This document shows positions 33,798 to 43,490 of a DNA stretch of 64,000 nt, piece after piece. The stretch is from Lacisediminihabitans changchengi. Its GTDB lineage: Bacteria > Actinomycetota > Actinomycetes > Actinomycetales > Microbacteriaceae. Numbering within the stretch: the first letter of the stretch is position 1; each line of letters begins with the position of its first letter. The stretch covers positions 286,925-350,924 of the forward strand of contig NZ_JAEPES010000004.1 of NCBI RefSeq assembly GCF_016634425.1, written 5' to 3'. A model generated the notes under the pieces. It saw nothing but the letters and a program-made list of their open reading frames with translations, did not search any database and was not told where the DNA came from. Position numbers and translations under genes: made by a program.

Positions 33798-36382
33798 TGG
33801 AGCACACGAACACGATCACCCTCGGCGGCGTCTCCGTCGACCTGATGGAGCGGGATGCCGCGATCGAGAAGATCGCCGCCCGGTCGAAAGACACCAGCTC
33901 TGCACCACTCGGCGTGGTGTCGATAAACCTCGACCACATCCACCACTTCGGCCCGGCCGGCCGGTGGCGTCGGTCGCTCGATACCGACCGCGGCCGCGCC
34001 ATCGAATGGCTCGACCTGATCGACGGCGCCCCCCTCGCGGCTCAGGCCCAGCGGGTGACCGGGCGCGCCTGGCCGCGCCTGGCCGGAAGCGACCTCGCCG
34101 GGCCGATCCTCGACAACGCGGCCCGAGACGGTGTGAGCGTCGGATTTCTGGGCGGCGATACCTCGACGCACGACACCCTGCGCGTGAAGTTCGCCGCCGA
34201 ACGACCGGATCTCGTGGTTTCCGGGTTCTGGGCGCCGTCGCGCGACGAGCTGAGTGACCCGGTTCGCGCCGGCGACATCGCGGCGGAGATCGCCGCCGCC
34301 GGCACCGACATCCTCGTGGTGGGTCTCGGCAAGCCGCGCCAGGAACTGTGGATCGCCGAGCACGCCGCCGAATCCGGCGCGCGCGTGCTGCTCGCTTTCG
34401 GTGCAGTGGTCGACTTCCTCGCCGAGCGCATCGAGCGTTCCCCCGATTGGGTGGCCGCCGCGGGCCTCGAGTGGGCCTGGCGCCTCTCGCGCGAACCGCG
34501 ACGTCTGGCGAACCGATACCTCGTGGCCGGTCCGCCCGCGTACGCGACGGTGCGGCGGGCCAGTGGAGCGGATGTCGCCCCGAGGCGCGAGCTGCCGGCG
34601 GCACGCGACATCCGTCGTCCGATCACGTCGGGGAGGTTCGTCGATGAGACGTCGGACGCCGACGTGGCCGTCGTCGTCGTCACCTATAACAGTGCCGACG
34701 ACCTGCCGGGGCTGCTGGCCAGCCTGCGCCGGGAGGCCGCGACGGTCACCATGCGCGTGATCGTCGCCGACAACGGATCGACGGACGGAACCCGCGAGCT
34801 GATCGCGGCGGAGACCGACGTGATCGCGGCGAGCACCGGCGGCAACGTCGGCTACGCGCGCGGAATCAACGCCGCGATGACACACGCGGTGGGCGCCAAC
34901 ACAGTGCTCATCCTCAACCCTGACCTCAGCGTGGAAGCCGGGGCGATCGAGGCGATGCTGCGCCGGCTCGATCGGTCCGGTGCAGGAATCGTGGTGCCGA
35001 GCATCGTCGATGACGCGGGCGAGGTGTACCCGTCGCTGCGGCGCGAGCCGACCATCTCTCGCACGATCGGGGATTCGCTGCTGGGCAGCCGCGCATCTGG
35101 CCGACCGGAGTGGGCCAGCGAGATCGACTTCGACGCCGAAAGCTATCGCCACCCGCATGAAGTGGAGTGGGCGACCGGCGCCGCGCTGTTGATCGACAGC
35201 GAGGTCGCTGCCGCCGTCGGAGAATGGGACGGGCGGTTCTTCCTCTATTCGGAGGAGACCGACTTCTTCCGCCGGGCGCGCGACGCCGGCTACAGCATCT
35301 GGTACGAACCGGCCGCAACGGTGCGCCACTCCCAGGGCGGGTCGGGGAGCTCCGTCGCACTCGACAGCCTGCTCGCGGTGAACAAGGTGCGCTACGCCCG
35401 CAAGCACCGCAGTGCCGGATACGCGACGGGGATTCATATCGGCGCGATTCTCGGCGAGGTGATGCGGTCGTACGACCCCGCTCACCGGCAGATCCTGCGC
35501 ACACTGCTCGACCAGCGCAGCTGGCGGTCCCTTCCGCGCGCGGTCGAGGGAAGCCCACTGGATTCCACCGGCGACACGATCGGCGCGGTGATCATCCCCG
35601 CACACAACGAGGCAACGGTGATCGCGCGCACTCTCTCACCGCTCGCCGATCTCGCGGCTAACGGGCGGCTCGAGGTGTGGGTGGTCTGCAACGGGTGTTC
35701 CGACGCCACCGCTGAGATCGCTCGTGGCTTCGACGGAGTGAACGTGCTCGAGATCGACGAGGCCTCGAAGACCGCTGCTCTCAATGCGGGGGATGCCGCG
35801 GCCTCGGCCTGGCCGCGGCTCTACCTCGACGGGGACATCGCCATCGAGCCCTCCGCGGTCGCCGCGGTGTTCGCGCGGCTGGCTGGTTCACCCGTGCTCG
35901 CTGCCCGACCTGCATACCGGTATCTGGTCGACTCGCGCTCGCCGATCGTCACCTCGTACTACCGCGCCCGTCAGCGGATGCCGTCGATGAGCGCGGCGAT
36001 GTGGGGAGCGGGCGCTTACGCACTCAGTAAGACCGGGCACGAACGGTTCGGGATGTTCCCCGCGGTGACGGGCGACGACCTGTTCGTCGACCAGACGTTC
36101 ACCGCAGCGGAAAAGCGCGTAGTGCCGTGCGCGCCCGTCGTCGTGCGCACTCCGAAGACCGCGTCGGCGCTCGTCGCTGTGCTCGCTCGACAGAGCCGTG
36201 GCAGCGAAGAATCCACGTTGCCGGCCACGTCGCGCGGCACCATCCGAGAGCTCATCGCAACAGTGCATGGGCCCCGATCGTTCGTCGATGCTGCGCTCTA
36301 CGCGACGCTCACAGTGTTCGCGCGCCGGTTGGCGCGGCGGTCGACAGCCGTTGTGTGGGAACGTGACGACTCGACCCGCTGA
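33797..36382 (+). CDS. triple glycosyltransferase fusion: WecG/TagA - GT2 - GT2
   Basis: A single 861-residue frame joins three glycosyltransferases that are normally separate. Residues about 1-250 are a WecG/TagA/CpsF (GT26) domain with GLGKPRQELWI near 175. About 290-570 is a GT2 domain opening VAVVVVTYNSADDLPG, with NPDLS and EETDFFRRARDAG as in rhamnosyltransferases. About 595-861 is a second GT2-like domain opening IGAVIIPAHNEATVIART, with YLDGDIAI as its Asp motif. There is no frameshift or internal stop. The product would add up to three sugars in succession to the lipid-linked primer. Confidence 0.9.
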   Translation: MEHTNTITLGGVSVDLMERDAAIEKIAARSKDTSSAPLGVVSINLDHIHHFGPAGRWRRSLDTDRGRAIEWLDLIDGAPLAAQAQRVTGRAWPRLAGSDLAGPILDNAARDGVSVGFLGGDTSTHDTLRVKFAAERPDLVVSGFWAPSRDELSDPVRAGDIAAEIAAAGTDILVVGLGKPRQELWIAEHAAESGARVLLAFGAVVDFLAERIERSPDWVAAAGLEWAWRLSREPRRLANRYLVAGPPAYATVRRASGADVAPRRELPAARDIRRPITSGRFVDETSDADVAVVVVTYNSADDLPGLLASLRREAATVTMRVIVADNGSTDGTRELIAAETDVIAASTGGNVGYARGINAAMTHAVGANTVLILNPDLSVEAGAIEAMLRRLDRSGAGIVVPSIVDDAGEVYPSLRREPTISRTIGDSLLGSRASGRPEWASEIDFDAESYRHPHEVEWATGAALLIDSEVAAAVGEWDGRFFLYSEETDFFRRARDAGYSIWYEPAATVRHSQGGSGSSVALDSLLAVNKVRYARKHRSAGYATGIHIGAILGEVMRSYDPAHRQILRTLLDQRSWRSLPRAVEGSPLDSTGDTIGAVIIPAHNEATVIARTLSPLADLAANGRLEVWVVCNGCSDATAEIARGFDGVNVLEIDEASKTAALNAGDAAASAWPRLYLDGDIAIEPSAVAAVFARLAGSPVLAARPAYRYLVDSRSPIVTSYYRARQRMPSMSAAMWGAGAYALSKTGHERFGMFPAVTGDDLFVDQTFTAAEKRVVPCAPVVVRTPKTASALVAVLARQSRGSEESTLPATSRGTIRELIATVHGPRSFVDAALYATLTVFARRLARRSTAVVWERDDSTR

Positions 36383-36480
36383 GTGCGAGCCGAGTTCCCA
36401 GTGACTGAGCAGCTGTTTAAGAGCGCGTGCTAACCTGTGCACGCATTGGCCCATCCACGAGCTCGAACTCGGAGTAGGAC

Positions 36481-38406
36481 ATGACTTTTTCCGCGATGAC
36501 GCAGAAACTCAGCTCAGATCCGCGTACGCGCGTGCGGATGATAGCGGCTGCAGTCGTCGTCATCGCCCTCGCCGTCACTGGTGTGGGCGTGTTCCGCGCG
36601 GCGGAACCAGCATCGGCAGCGCCTTCCGCAGTGCTGTACCCGGACGCCGTACCGAAGACTCTGACCGATCCCGACCCGAAGTCGGTTGAACTCGGTCTGC
36701 AGTTCAGCAGCAGCGTCGGTGGCACGATCTCGGGCATCCGCTTTTATAAGAGTAAGGAAAACACGGGAACCCACGTCGGTGCTCTGTGGTCGTCGTCCGG
36801 TCGCCGCCTGGCTTCGGTAACATTCACCAACGAGAGCGCGACTGGGTGGCAGACGGCCAACTTCGCCACACCGGTCGCCATCAAAAAGAACCGGACATAC
36901 GTCGCCTCGTACCTCGCCCCGAAAGGCAAGTACTCGGTGACCGAGAACGGTTTCGCCAAGCCGTACACGAGCGGCACTCTTACCGTTCCCACCGGCGGCG
37001 GCGTCTACCGCTACGGCACGGGTGGATTCCCGACCTACACCTACAAGAACAGCAACTACTTCGTCGACGTGGTGTACACACCGTCGACCGTCACGGTGCC
37101 GAGCCCGTCGAGTTCGACGACGCCGACCCCGAGTGCAACCCCCAGCACCAGCCCTAGCAGTAGCCCTAGCCCCAGCCCGTCGCCGTCGCCGAGTACTCCG
37201 CCGACGACCACCCCGCCGCCGGTATCGACCGCGCTCAACTTGCCGCGCATCCCGTGGGAGGGCGGCTCCGACTATTGGAAGAAATTCCGCGCGACCGACG
37301 CTGCTGGCTGGGACGATCCGAGCTTCTTCCCGATCGTGATCTGGTACAACGGCATCTCCAACAACGCCGAGGCGATGTACGACAAGTCGGTAGGAATCAA
37401 CACCTACATCGGCATGGACAAGTCGACCCCGTACAGCCTGTTCAAAGACAACGGCGTGTTCTGGATCGGCGACAAGTTGAACAGCAGCTTCACCGATTCG
37501 AGCACCAACTGGGTCGGCAACTTCCTCGATGACGAGGTCGACGGGCGGTACAGCCCGGCCGCAGGGCGCGCCCACCTGCAGCAGCTGGTGGACTCCTACG
37601 CCGGAAACGGCCGATTCAACTACGCCAACTTCACCCAGATCGTCATGAGCACCGACGGCAATCAGTCGGACGCCGAGCAATACGTGAATAACTACACGGA
37701 TGCCGTCTCGGCCGACATGTACTGGTACACGATCCCTTACTGCAGCTGGACACCCTACCGCGGTGACACCTATCTGAACCCGATCACCAAGGCGAACTGC
37801 CGCACCTCATCGTCGTACGGCAAGACAGTGAACATGCTGCGCCAGCGCGATGCCGTCGATGGCAAACTTCAGCCGATCTGGAACTTCATCGAGGACCTCA
37901 ATGGCGGACCGGGCCCGAGCGCTCCGGCAGTCACCATCACCCCTGCCCAGCTCAAGGGCTCGGTGATGAACTCGATCATCAACGAGGCCCGGGGCATCGT
38001 CTACTTCAACCAGAGCCTGTCGGGGTCGTGCCAGGGTGGCAGCATCCTGCGCCAGTCCCAGGTCACGCCGAACTTCTGCGGCGCTCCTCAGATCGCTGCG
38101 GCGAAAGAGGTCGATGCTCTGATCCGCCAGCTCGCCCCGGTGATCAACACGCAGTCGTATCAGTACAGCTTCGGTTCCGGCCTGAACACGATGCTGAAGG
38201 CGTACAACGGATCCGCCTACATCTTCTCCATGGTGGACGGATCATCGACACCCGGCAGCCGCACGTTCACCCTCCCCGGTGGCATCACCGGTTCGCAGAT
38301 CGAGGTGGTCGGTGAGAACCGCACCATCACGGTCGGGGCGAACCGCACGTTCACCGACAGCTTCGCAGCCGAGTCCAGCTATCACATCTACAAGATCACC
38401 GTCTGA
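36481..38406 (+). CDS. secreted DUF4082 protein with glycoside-hydrolase-like C-terminal domain
   Basis: The 641-residue exported protein has a signal peptide (about 18-45, ending PASAAPSA) and one DUF4082 beta-sandwich (about 50-210, with GIRFYKSKENTGTHVG). A Ser/Pro/Thr linker (about 212-250) leads to a C-terminal domain (about 255-560) with FFPIVIWYNG, YIGMDKS and LDDEVDGR, suggesting a TIM-barrel hydrolase. A beta-sandwich tail follows. A polymer-cleaving or -binding role is likely from the setting, but not shown. Upstream, TAACCT (36431-36436) is a candidate -10, and GGAG precedes the ATG. Confidence 0.78.
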   Translation: MTFSAMTQKLSSDPRTRVRMIAAAVVVIALAVTGVGVFRAAEPASAAPSAVLYPDAVPKTLTDPDPKSVELGLQFSSSVGGTISGIRFYKSKENTGTHVGALWSSSGRRLASVTFTNESATGWQTANFATPVAIKKNRTYVASYLAPKGKYSVTENGFAKPYTSGTLTVPTGGGVYRYGTGGFPTYTYKNSNYFVDVVYTPSTVTVPSPSSSTTPTPSATPSTSPSSSPSPSPSPSPSTPPTTTPPPVSTALNLPRIPWEGGSDYWKKFRATDAAGWDDPSFFPIVIWYNGISNNAEAMYDKSVGINTYIGMDKSTPYSLFKDNGVFWIGDKLNSSFTDSSTNWVGNFLDDEVDGRYSPAAGRAHLQQLVDSYAGNGRFNYANFTQIVMSTDGNQSDAEQYVNNYTDAVSADMYWYTIPYCSWTPYRGDTYLNPITKANCRTSSSYGKTVNMLRQRDAVDGKLQPIWNFIEDLNGGPGPSAPAVTITPAQLKGSVMNSIINEARGIVYFNQSLSGSCQGGSILRQSQVTPNFCGAPQIAAAKEVDALIRQLAPVINTQSYQYSFGSGLNTMLKAYNGSAYIFSMVDGSSTPGSRTFTLPGGITGSQIEVVGENRTITVGANRTFTDSFAAESSYHIYKITV

Positions 38407-38409
38407 TCG

Positions 38410-39105
38410 TCAGCGGAACTCCACCAGCTCCTGGCGCATCGCCTCGTGGTCTAGCGCCGCGCGGATCGCCCGCCGCTGGCGAAGCCTGGCGGCCAGTCGA
38501 TCAGTGACCACTGAGAGAAACAGCGCCAGGCCGACCCCGAGGGCGATGATCCCGATCTTGGCGCGCGACGAGCGACCCTCGATATAACTGACCACCGGAT
38601 TCGCCGGTGATTCGAGGGTGGTCACCCTGCTGATCGGCGCAACGCCCTGGTCCACCTGTTCCTGCAACGCCAGAGCGCTCACCTTCGCACTGAGATCGTT
38701 GGCGATCGTTCGAACTCGCTCGGGTGTCGAGTCGACCACTTCGATGGAGAGCGCAGCCTGGTTGAAATTCGTCTGCCACTGACCGCCCGAGTTGGGCAGC
38801 GTGATCGCCCACCCTGACCGGATTCCCTCGCCGTACAGCGTCGAACCACCGGATAGCGGAGCCACGGCGTCAGCGCCGTTGACCCGCCGCTCGATCACGG
38901 CGGCGAACTGCACCAGGCTGTCGGCCGACACCTCGAGTGAGTTGGTCTTGCTCGGCGCAACGAACACGACATCGAGCTGAGTGGAGTAGACGCCGGACAC
39001 CCTGCCGGCCGCGACTACGGCGACCGCAGTGAGGATGAGCACGGCGATCACGACATACCACCGACGAAGCACCACACGGATGAGCTGAGCCGCTGTCATC
39101 CGCAC
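38410..39105 (-). CDS. Wzz-like chain-length determinant protein (no kinase domain), leftward
   Basis: The 231-residue protein has two membrane helices (about 17-35 and 185-203) that bracket a periplasm-equivalent domain of mixed alpha/beta character, the plan of polysaccharide co-polymerases. The short cytoplasmic tail lacks Walker motifs and a tyrosine cluster, so it is not a BY-kinase. GTG at 39105 and ATG at 39099 are both possible starts. It is transcribed against its neighbours. Confidence 0.8.
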   Translation of the reverse strand: MRMTAAQLIRVVLRRWYVVIAVLILTAVAVVAAGRVSGVYSTQLDVVFVAPSKTNSLEVSADSLVQFAAVIERRVNGADAVAPLSGGSTLYGEGIRSGWAITLPNSGGQWQTNFNQAALSIEVVDSTPERVRTIANDLSAKVSALALQEQVDQGVAPISRVTTLESPANPVVSYIEGRSSRAKIGIIALGVGLALFLSVVTDRLAARLRQRRAIRAALDHEAMRQELVEFR

Positions 39106-39133
39106 CCCCGGGTCGTGGTCGAAAGCCCATGAT

Positions 39134-39153
39134 ATCGCCGAGTCATCGGCGAT
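39134..39153. promoter_or_regulatory. inverted repeat between divergent wzz-like and rhamnosyltransferase genes
   Basis: ATCGCCGA-GTCA-TCGGCGAT is a perfect 8-bp inverted repeat in the 154-bp divergent region. A CATAAT box at 39222-39227 could serve the rightward gene and a TGATAAT box (minus strand, about 39170-39176) the leftward one. The repeat could then be an operator or a leader hairpin. Confidence 0.45.
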
Positions 39154-39259
39154 CTCCGCCGCGCAGGCCGGATTATCACCCCCTTCCGGGGCAACTCCCG
39201 CCAGGACGCGCGCGCCTCATCCATAATGGACATTCGACGAGGGGACAGCGGTTCCAGGG

Positions 39260-40150
39260 GTGAGAGGACGAGTGCGCGCCGGCATGGACATCGATCACGT
39301 CATTCTCACCCGATTCAACCTGCCTACTCCCGGGCCGGAAAGCATGGTGCGCGCCCAGGACGGATGGCTGCGAACCCGCGTCGTGCTGTTCGAGAAGTAC
39401 TGCGTTCCGTCGGTACTGTCACAGTCGACCCGCGACTTCACGTGGATCATCTATTTCGACCCGGAGAGCCCCGATTGGCTCAAGGAAATCGTCGAGCGGT
39501 ATAGCGCTGAGGGGGCGTTCGTACCGGTGTTCCGCGCGTCGGTCTCCAACACCGAGCTCCTCGACGACATCCGTCGAATCACCGGCGCACACGGCACGAC
39601 TCTCATCACCACGAATCTCGACAACGACGACGGCCTCGCCGTGGACTTCATCGAACGCCTGCAGTCCGCACCGCGCGTGACTCCGAGCGCTGCCCTCTAC
39701 CTCACCCATGGGCTTATCAAGAGCCCCGCTGGGCTTTTCATTCGCACCGACCGGCACAACGCCTTCTGCTCGGTGCGCGAGACCTGGGATGACCCGAAGA
39801 CCTGCTGGATCGACTGGCACGATCTGCTACCGAAGCACTTTGCCGTGCAGGAGATCGTGGGCGCGCCAGCCTGGCTCCAGGTGGTGCACGGAACCAACGT
39901 CAGCAACCGGGTACACGGCTCTCTGGTCGACGCCACCTCCTTTCGAGCGTCGTTCCCCGGCCTGCTCGACGACGTGGAGCCCCCGCACCGCGCCCAGCTC
40001 CTGCGGGACCGCCTCATCGCGTCCCCCGCGCGCGCCATCGCGACCGGTACACGCCTGAGCGGCAAGCGCCTCATCCGTGCGGTGTTGGGCAAAGAAGGTC
40101 TGAATCGGGTGAAGGGCGTCGTCGCCGGGCTGCGAGGAGGCACGCGATGA
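39260..40150 (+). CDS. putative rhamnosyltransferase (PF11316-like)
   Basis: The 296-residue cytosolic protein has the features of the 'putative rhamnosyl transferase' family. These are DHVILTRFNLPTPG at the N-terminus, DFTWIIYFDPESP, TTLITTNLDNDDGLAVDFI with an Asp-rich metal/nucleotide site, and a C-terminal HGTNVSNRVHG. It would transfer a deoxyhexose during repeat-unit assembly. The start is uncertain: GTG 39260, GTG 39272 or ATG 39284 are all in frame and none has a strong ribosome binding site. Confidence 0.75.
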   Translation: MRGRVRAGMDIDHVILTRFNLPTPGPESMVRAQDGWLRTRVVLFEKYCVPSVLSQSTRDFTWIIYFDPESPDWLKEIVERYSAEGAFVPVFRASVSNTELLDDIRRITGAHGTTLITTNLDNDDGLAVDFIERLQSAPRVTPSAALYLTHGLIKSPAGLFIRTDRHNAFCSVRETWDDPKTCWIDWHDLLPKHFAVQEIVGAPAWLQVVHGTNVSNRVHGSLVDATSFRASFPGLLDDVEPPHRAQLLRDRLIASPARAIATGTRLSGKRLIRAVLGKEGLNRVKGVVAGLRGGTR

Positions 40151-40214
40151 CAGTGAACCACCGGCCGTTCCGCATAGGATACGGCGACGCACCGACTTCC
40201 GAGAGAGGCACCGT

Positions 40215-41009
40215 ATGTACCTGAGAGATCTGCTGCGCTCGCTGGTGCGTCGGTGGTACCTGTTGGTCGCCGGGCTCATCATCACGGGTGTCGCCGCCGT
40301 CGGTCTGTTCTCTGTTCTGCCCGTCAGTTACCACTCGTCAGCAAGCATGGTGCTGCTTCCGCCGAAGACCGCCACCGGCGACGACGGCAATCCCTTCCTG
40401 CAACTCGGCGGACTCAACCAGGCGGTGGACGTGTTGACGCGCACGCTCACCTCCGACAGCGAGAGCCGCCGAATCCTGAAAGCCAACCCCGGTGCGACCT
40501 TCACGGTCGCTCCCGACGGCACCACCAGTGGCCCCATCTTCATCGCCACCTCCACTGCGCCGACAGCGGCGAAGGCCACCGCCATGACGGACACCATCGT
40601 CGCAACCGTCCCGGTGGCCCTGGCGCAGATCCAGGACGGGTTGTCGGTGCAGCCGGAATCGCAGATCGATGTGCTGGTTATCTCGCAGGACGCTAAGCCG
40701 ACACTCGATTCCAAGATCCGGCTCCAAGCCAGCGCCGGCATCATCGCCCTCGGCGTGGCGCTCACGGTCGTGGCAACCGGACTCATCGACGGACTGCTCC
40801 GCTCGCGACGACGACTACGCGCGTCGTCGCGCACATCGGGCGCGAACGGCAGCCGCAGCGCTGCGGCCCTGACGGATGGTGACACCGCTCGTGTCGCGCA
40901 GACGGATGCCACGACGCCCCCAGCCGAGGACTACCTCGACCCTGACATGTCGTCGCCGACGGAAACGGCCGTGCGCGGGCGGTCCGCGGCGGCTACCCGC
41001 CGCCGCTGA
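40215..41009 (+). CDS. Wzz-like chain-length determinant protein with long cytoplasmic tail
   Basis: The 264-residue protein has two membrane helices (about 16-37 and 172-195) around an extracytoplasmic domain. Its Ser/Thr/Arg-rich C-terminal tail of about 65 residues contains neither Walker motifs nor tyrosines. It is the second kinase-free co-polymerase of the locus. The ATG follows GAGAGG, and it ends 2 bp before the polymerase/ligase-like gene. Confidence 0.82.
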   Translation: MYLRDLLRSLVRRWYLLVAGLIITGVAAVGLFSVLPVSYHSSASMVLLPPKTATGDDGNPFLQLGGLNQAVDVLTRTLTSDSESRRILKANPGATFTVAPDGTTSGPIFIATSTAPTAAKATAMTDTIVATVPVALAQIQDGLSVQPESQIDVLVISQDAKPTLDSKIRLQASAGIIALGVALTVVATGLIDGLLRSRRRLRASSRTSGANGSRSAAALTDGDTARVAQTDATTPPAEDYLDPDMSSPTETAVRGRSAAATRRR

Positions 41010-41011
41010 CC

Positions 41012-42382
41012 ATGACCGTTCGGGATGCGACGGGAGCTCCCGCGGCGCGCGACGATGAACGCCCAGCGCCACGGCATCGCGTGCGCTTCGACGCAGTGTC
41101 GGTGCTCACGCTCTATATCGTCATCCTGTACGCCGTCCCCTCCGATCTCTCCCTGACCTCGTTCGGCGGCGCAGGGTCTCCGATCATGATCTTCGGGCTG
41201 CTCGGCGGTATCTGGTGGGCGTGGCGCCAGGTCTCGCGATCCGAATCGGCAATGAATCCGGGCCATCAGCCGGTGCGAATAGTGCTGTTCGTGCTTCTGA
41301 CGATCGCCGTCATCAGCTACATCGGCGCGATGCTGAGCCCCCGCGAGAGCGTCGAGGTCAACGGGGCAGACCTGGGACTGCTCCGTCTGCTCTCGCTGGC
41401 GAGTGTTCTCCTGCTCGCCAACGACGGCATCGGTGACGGTGCGCGCTTTCGCACGTTCCTCCGTCGGCTCTGCTTCGCCGGTTCCCTGTTCGCCGCGTTC
41501 GGGCTGGTGCAGTTCGTCACCAAACAGTCCTTCGTCGATCGACTGGTGATCCCCGGATTCTCCGCGTCGCAGGACTTTTCGGCCGTCCAGGACCGGAGCG
41601 GCTTCGCCCGCGCTGCGGCAACAGCGACGAATCCGTTGGAATACGCGTTCGTTTTGGCGATGATCCTGCCGATCGCCGTGACCCTCGCACTCGACGACAC
41701 CGATCGGCCCCGTTGGAGGCGGTGGACCCCGGCCTTCGTGATCGTCGTCGCCCTAGCCATCTCGGGGTCGAGATCGGGCATCGTGGGGTTGATCCTCGGC
41801 CTACTGCTGCTGTTCCCTGCCTGGAATAGCGGCCGCCGGATCCGCGCGATCGTCATCGGTGTCATCGGCGCGGGACTCGTCTACCTGGCGGTTCCTGGCA
41901 TGATCGGCACCGTCCGCTACCTGTTCCTGAACGTCGGGCAGGATGCGAGCACGACCTCGCGCACCAACAGTTACGACCTGGCGCTCACCTTCATCGGCAG
42001 GAGCCCCCTCTTCGGTCGTGGTTTTGGCACTTTCCTCCCCCAGTACCGGATTCTCGATAACCAATACCTGTTGGCGGCGATCGAGCTGGGCATCGTCGGC
42101 CTGGCGGCGCTCCTCGCCCTGATCATCGTCGCGGCCATCGTCGCTCTGCGCACGGGCCTGTCCAGACCTCCTGGCCTGACCCGATCGCTCGGACCGGCGC
42201 TGCTGTCATCCGTCGCTGTCGGCGCGGTCTTGACCGCGTTCTCCGACGCGTTTTCGTTCAGGATGTCCGCGGGCACCCTGTTTCTCATGCTGGGCGTCTG
42301 CGGAGCATACTGGCGGCTCTACCGACCCGACCGCGAGCAGCCCCAGACGATGAGCGGCACGGAGCTGTCTAGACGCCGATGA
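41012..42382 (+). CDS. O-antigen polymerase/ligase-like membrane protein (Wzy candidate)
   Basis: The 456-residue protein has about 10-12 membrane helices and the Wzy_C/WaaL signature. ISGSRSGIVGLILGLLLLFP marks helices flanking the active loop, and TSRTNSYDLALTFIGRSPLFGRGFGTF lies in the large outer loop. In a Gram-positive polymer locus it is best read as the polymerase Wzy. Its last 14 bases overlap the 3' end of the convergent glycosyltransferase gene, so the two arms of the locus meet here without a spacer. Confidence 0.85.
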   Translation: MTVRDATGAPAARDDERPAPRHRVRFDAVSVLTLYIVILYAVPSDLSLTSFGGAGSPIMIFGLLGGIWWAWRQVSRSESAMNPGHQPVRIVLFVLLTIAVISYIGAMLSPRESVEVNGADLGLLRLLSLASVLLLANDGIGDGARFRTFLRRLCFAGSLFAAFGLVQFVTKQSFVDRLVIPGFSASQDFSAVQDRSGFARAAATATNPLEYAFVLAMILPIAVTLALDDTDRPRWRRWTPAFVIVVALAISGSRSGIVGLILGLLLLFPAWNSGRRIRAIVIGVIGAGLVYLAVPGMIGTVRYLFLNVGQDASTTSRTNSYDLALTFIGRSPLFGRGFGTFLPQYRILDNQYLLAAIELGIVGLAALLALIIVAAIVALRTGLSRPPGLTRSLGPALLSSVAVGAVLTAFSDAFSFRMSAGTLFLMLGVCGAYWRLYRPDREQPQTMSGTELSRRR

Positions 42383-43490
42383 GCTCGACGAGCTCGCTCA
42401 CCCTGGCATCCCAACTGTGTGTGCGGGCGAACGAAAGGCGAGCCCTGCGCTCTTCCGCCGCCAAGGGCACCATCGTCGCCGCTCCGACTGCGGCGGCGAA
42501 ACGGTCGGGCCCATCGGCGATGACGACCAGATCGGAGTCGAGCCAGTGAACCGCCGGCAGGTCGGTGGAGACCACCCGCAGCCCCGAGGCGAGATATTCG
42601 AGGGTCTTCAGCGGAAAGCTCGCGCGATTGAACTCGGTATCCGCGTACGGAGTGAGACCCACGGTGGCCTCGCGCAATAGGGCTTTCAGTTCGTCTTTAT
42701 CGAGGCGACCGTGCCACGTGACGCCGGGAGCGGAGAGGAACTGATCGAGCTGCTGGGACACCGCTGGATCACGTTCGGCCCTCGGGCCGGCGACGTCGAT
42801 GCGGATGCCCGCGGCGCGCACGGCCTCGAGCAACGCGACGTCCAGCCTCTCGTTCAGTTGCCCCACCACGACCGCGCTGCCCTGCGACGCGGTACCGAGA
42901 GCAGCGTCGTCGACCGGATCGCAGCCGTTGGCGAGCACGGAGACCGGGCGATCGAATCGCTGCACCAGATCGTCGACGAGAGTGGGCGAGACCGCGGCAA
43001 CGACCGTCGCGGCAGCCATATTGGCCGCCAGCACTCGATCGGTTCGCCGACTGTCGACACCCATCAGCGCGGCGCCGGCCTGCCAGTCGTCGGTCACGTA
43101 GAGCAGGCGGGAGCGCGCGCCGAGCGCCGGGAACACGGTGCGGGGAGACGACAGGATGATCGCATCCACCGTTCCTCCCAACCGCGCGACAGCACGGCGG
43201 ATCGCTGCTTCGTGCCAGCGGTCGGAGATGTCTCGGAGCACCGGGCGTGATGCGCCGGGAAGGCCGACGACCTGGAGCCGCGCGACCCCGGGAGCCACCA
43301 GATCGACGCCAGTTCGTGGCCGAGTGCCGTCAGCACGAGGCGTGAGGAACGACGATGGAGGGTCGACCCAGAGCACCGGCAGGCGACGTCCGATGGCGAT
43401 GGCGAGCTGCCGGTCGGTGCCGGCCACATCGGTCCAGCGGCTCCCCGAGACGTAGACGATCGACGGCGACGGGATGGCCTGGGCGCTCAC
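42369..43490 (-). CDS. glycosyltransferase, GT4/GT-B type
   Basis: The 373-residue GT-B protein has an N-terminal acceptor half beginning IVYVSGSRWTDVAGTDRQ. Its donor half includes VGLTPYADTEFNRASFPLKTLEYLASGLRVVS, the typical E-x7-E-like loop of GT4 enzymes. It is the last gene of the leftward arm, coupled to the upstream GT4 gene by a GTGA overlap. Confidence 0.85.
   Translation of the reverse strand: MSAQAIPSPSIVYVSGSRWTDVAGTDRQLAIAIGRRLPVLWVDPPSSFLTPRADGTRPRTGVDLVAPGVARLQVVGLPGASRPVLRDISDRWHEAAIRRAVARLGGTVDAIILSSPRTVFPALGARSRLLYVTDDWQAGAALMGVDSRRTDRVLAANMAAATVVAAVSPTLVDDLVQRFDRPVSVLANGCDPVDDAALGTASQGSAVVVGQLNERLDVALLEAVRAAGIRIDVAGPRAERDPAVSQQLDQFLSAPGVTWHGRLDKDELKALLREATVGLTPYADTEFNRASFPLKTLEYLASGLRVVSTDLPAVHWLDSDLVVIADGPDRFAAAVGAATMVPLAAEERRARLSFARTHSWDARVSELVELIGV

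Noticed and set aside
33797..36382. Frameshift or misassembly that joined three glycosyltransferase genes
   Set aside because: The frame is continuous with normal codon use at both linkers, and no internal stop, start signal or ribosome binding site pattern at the junctions suggests separate genes.
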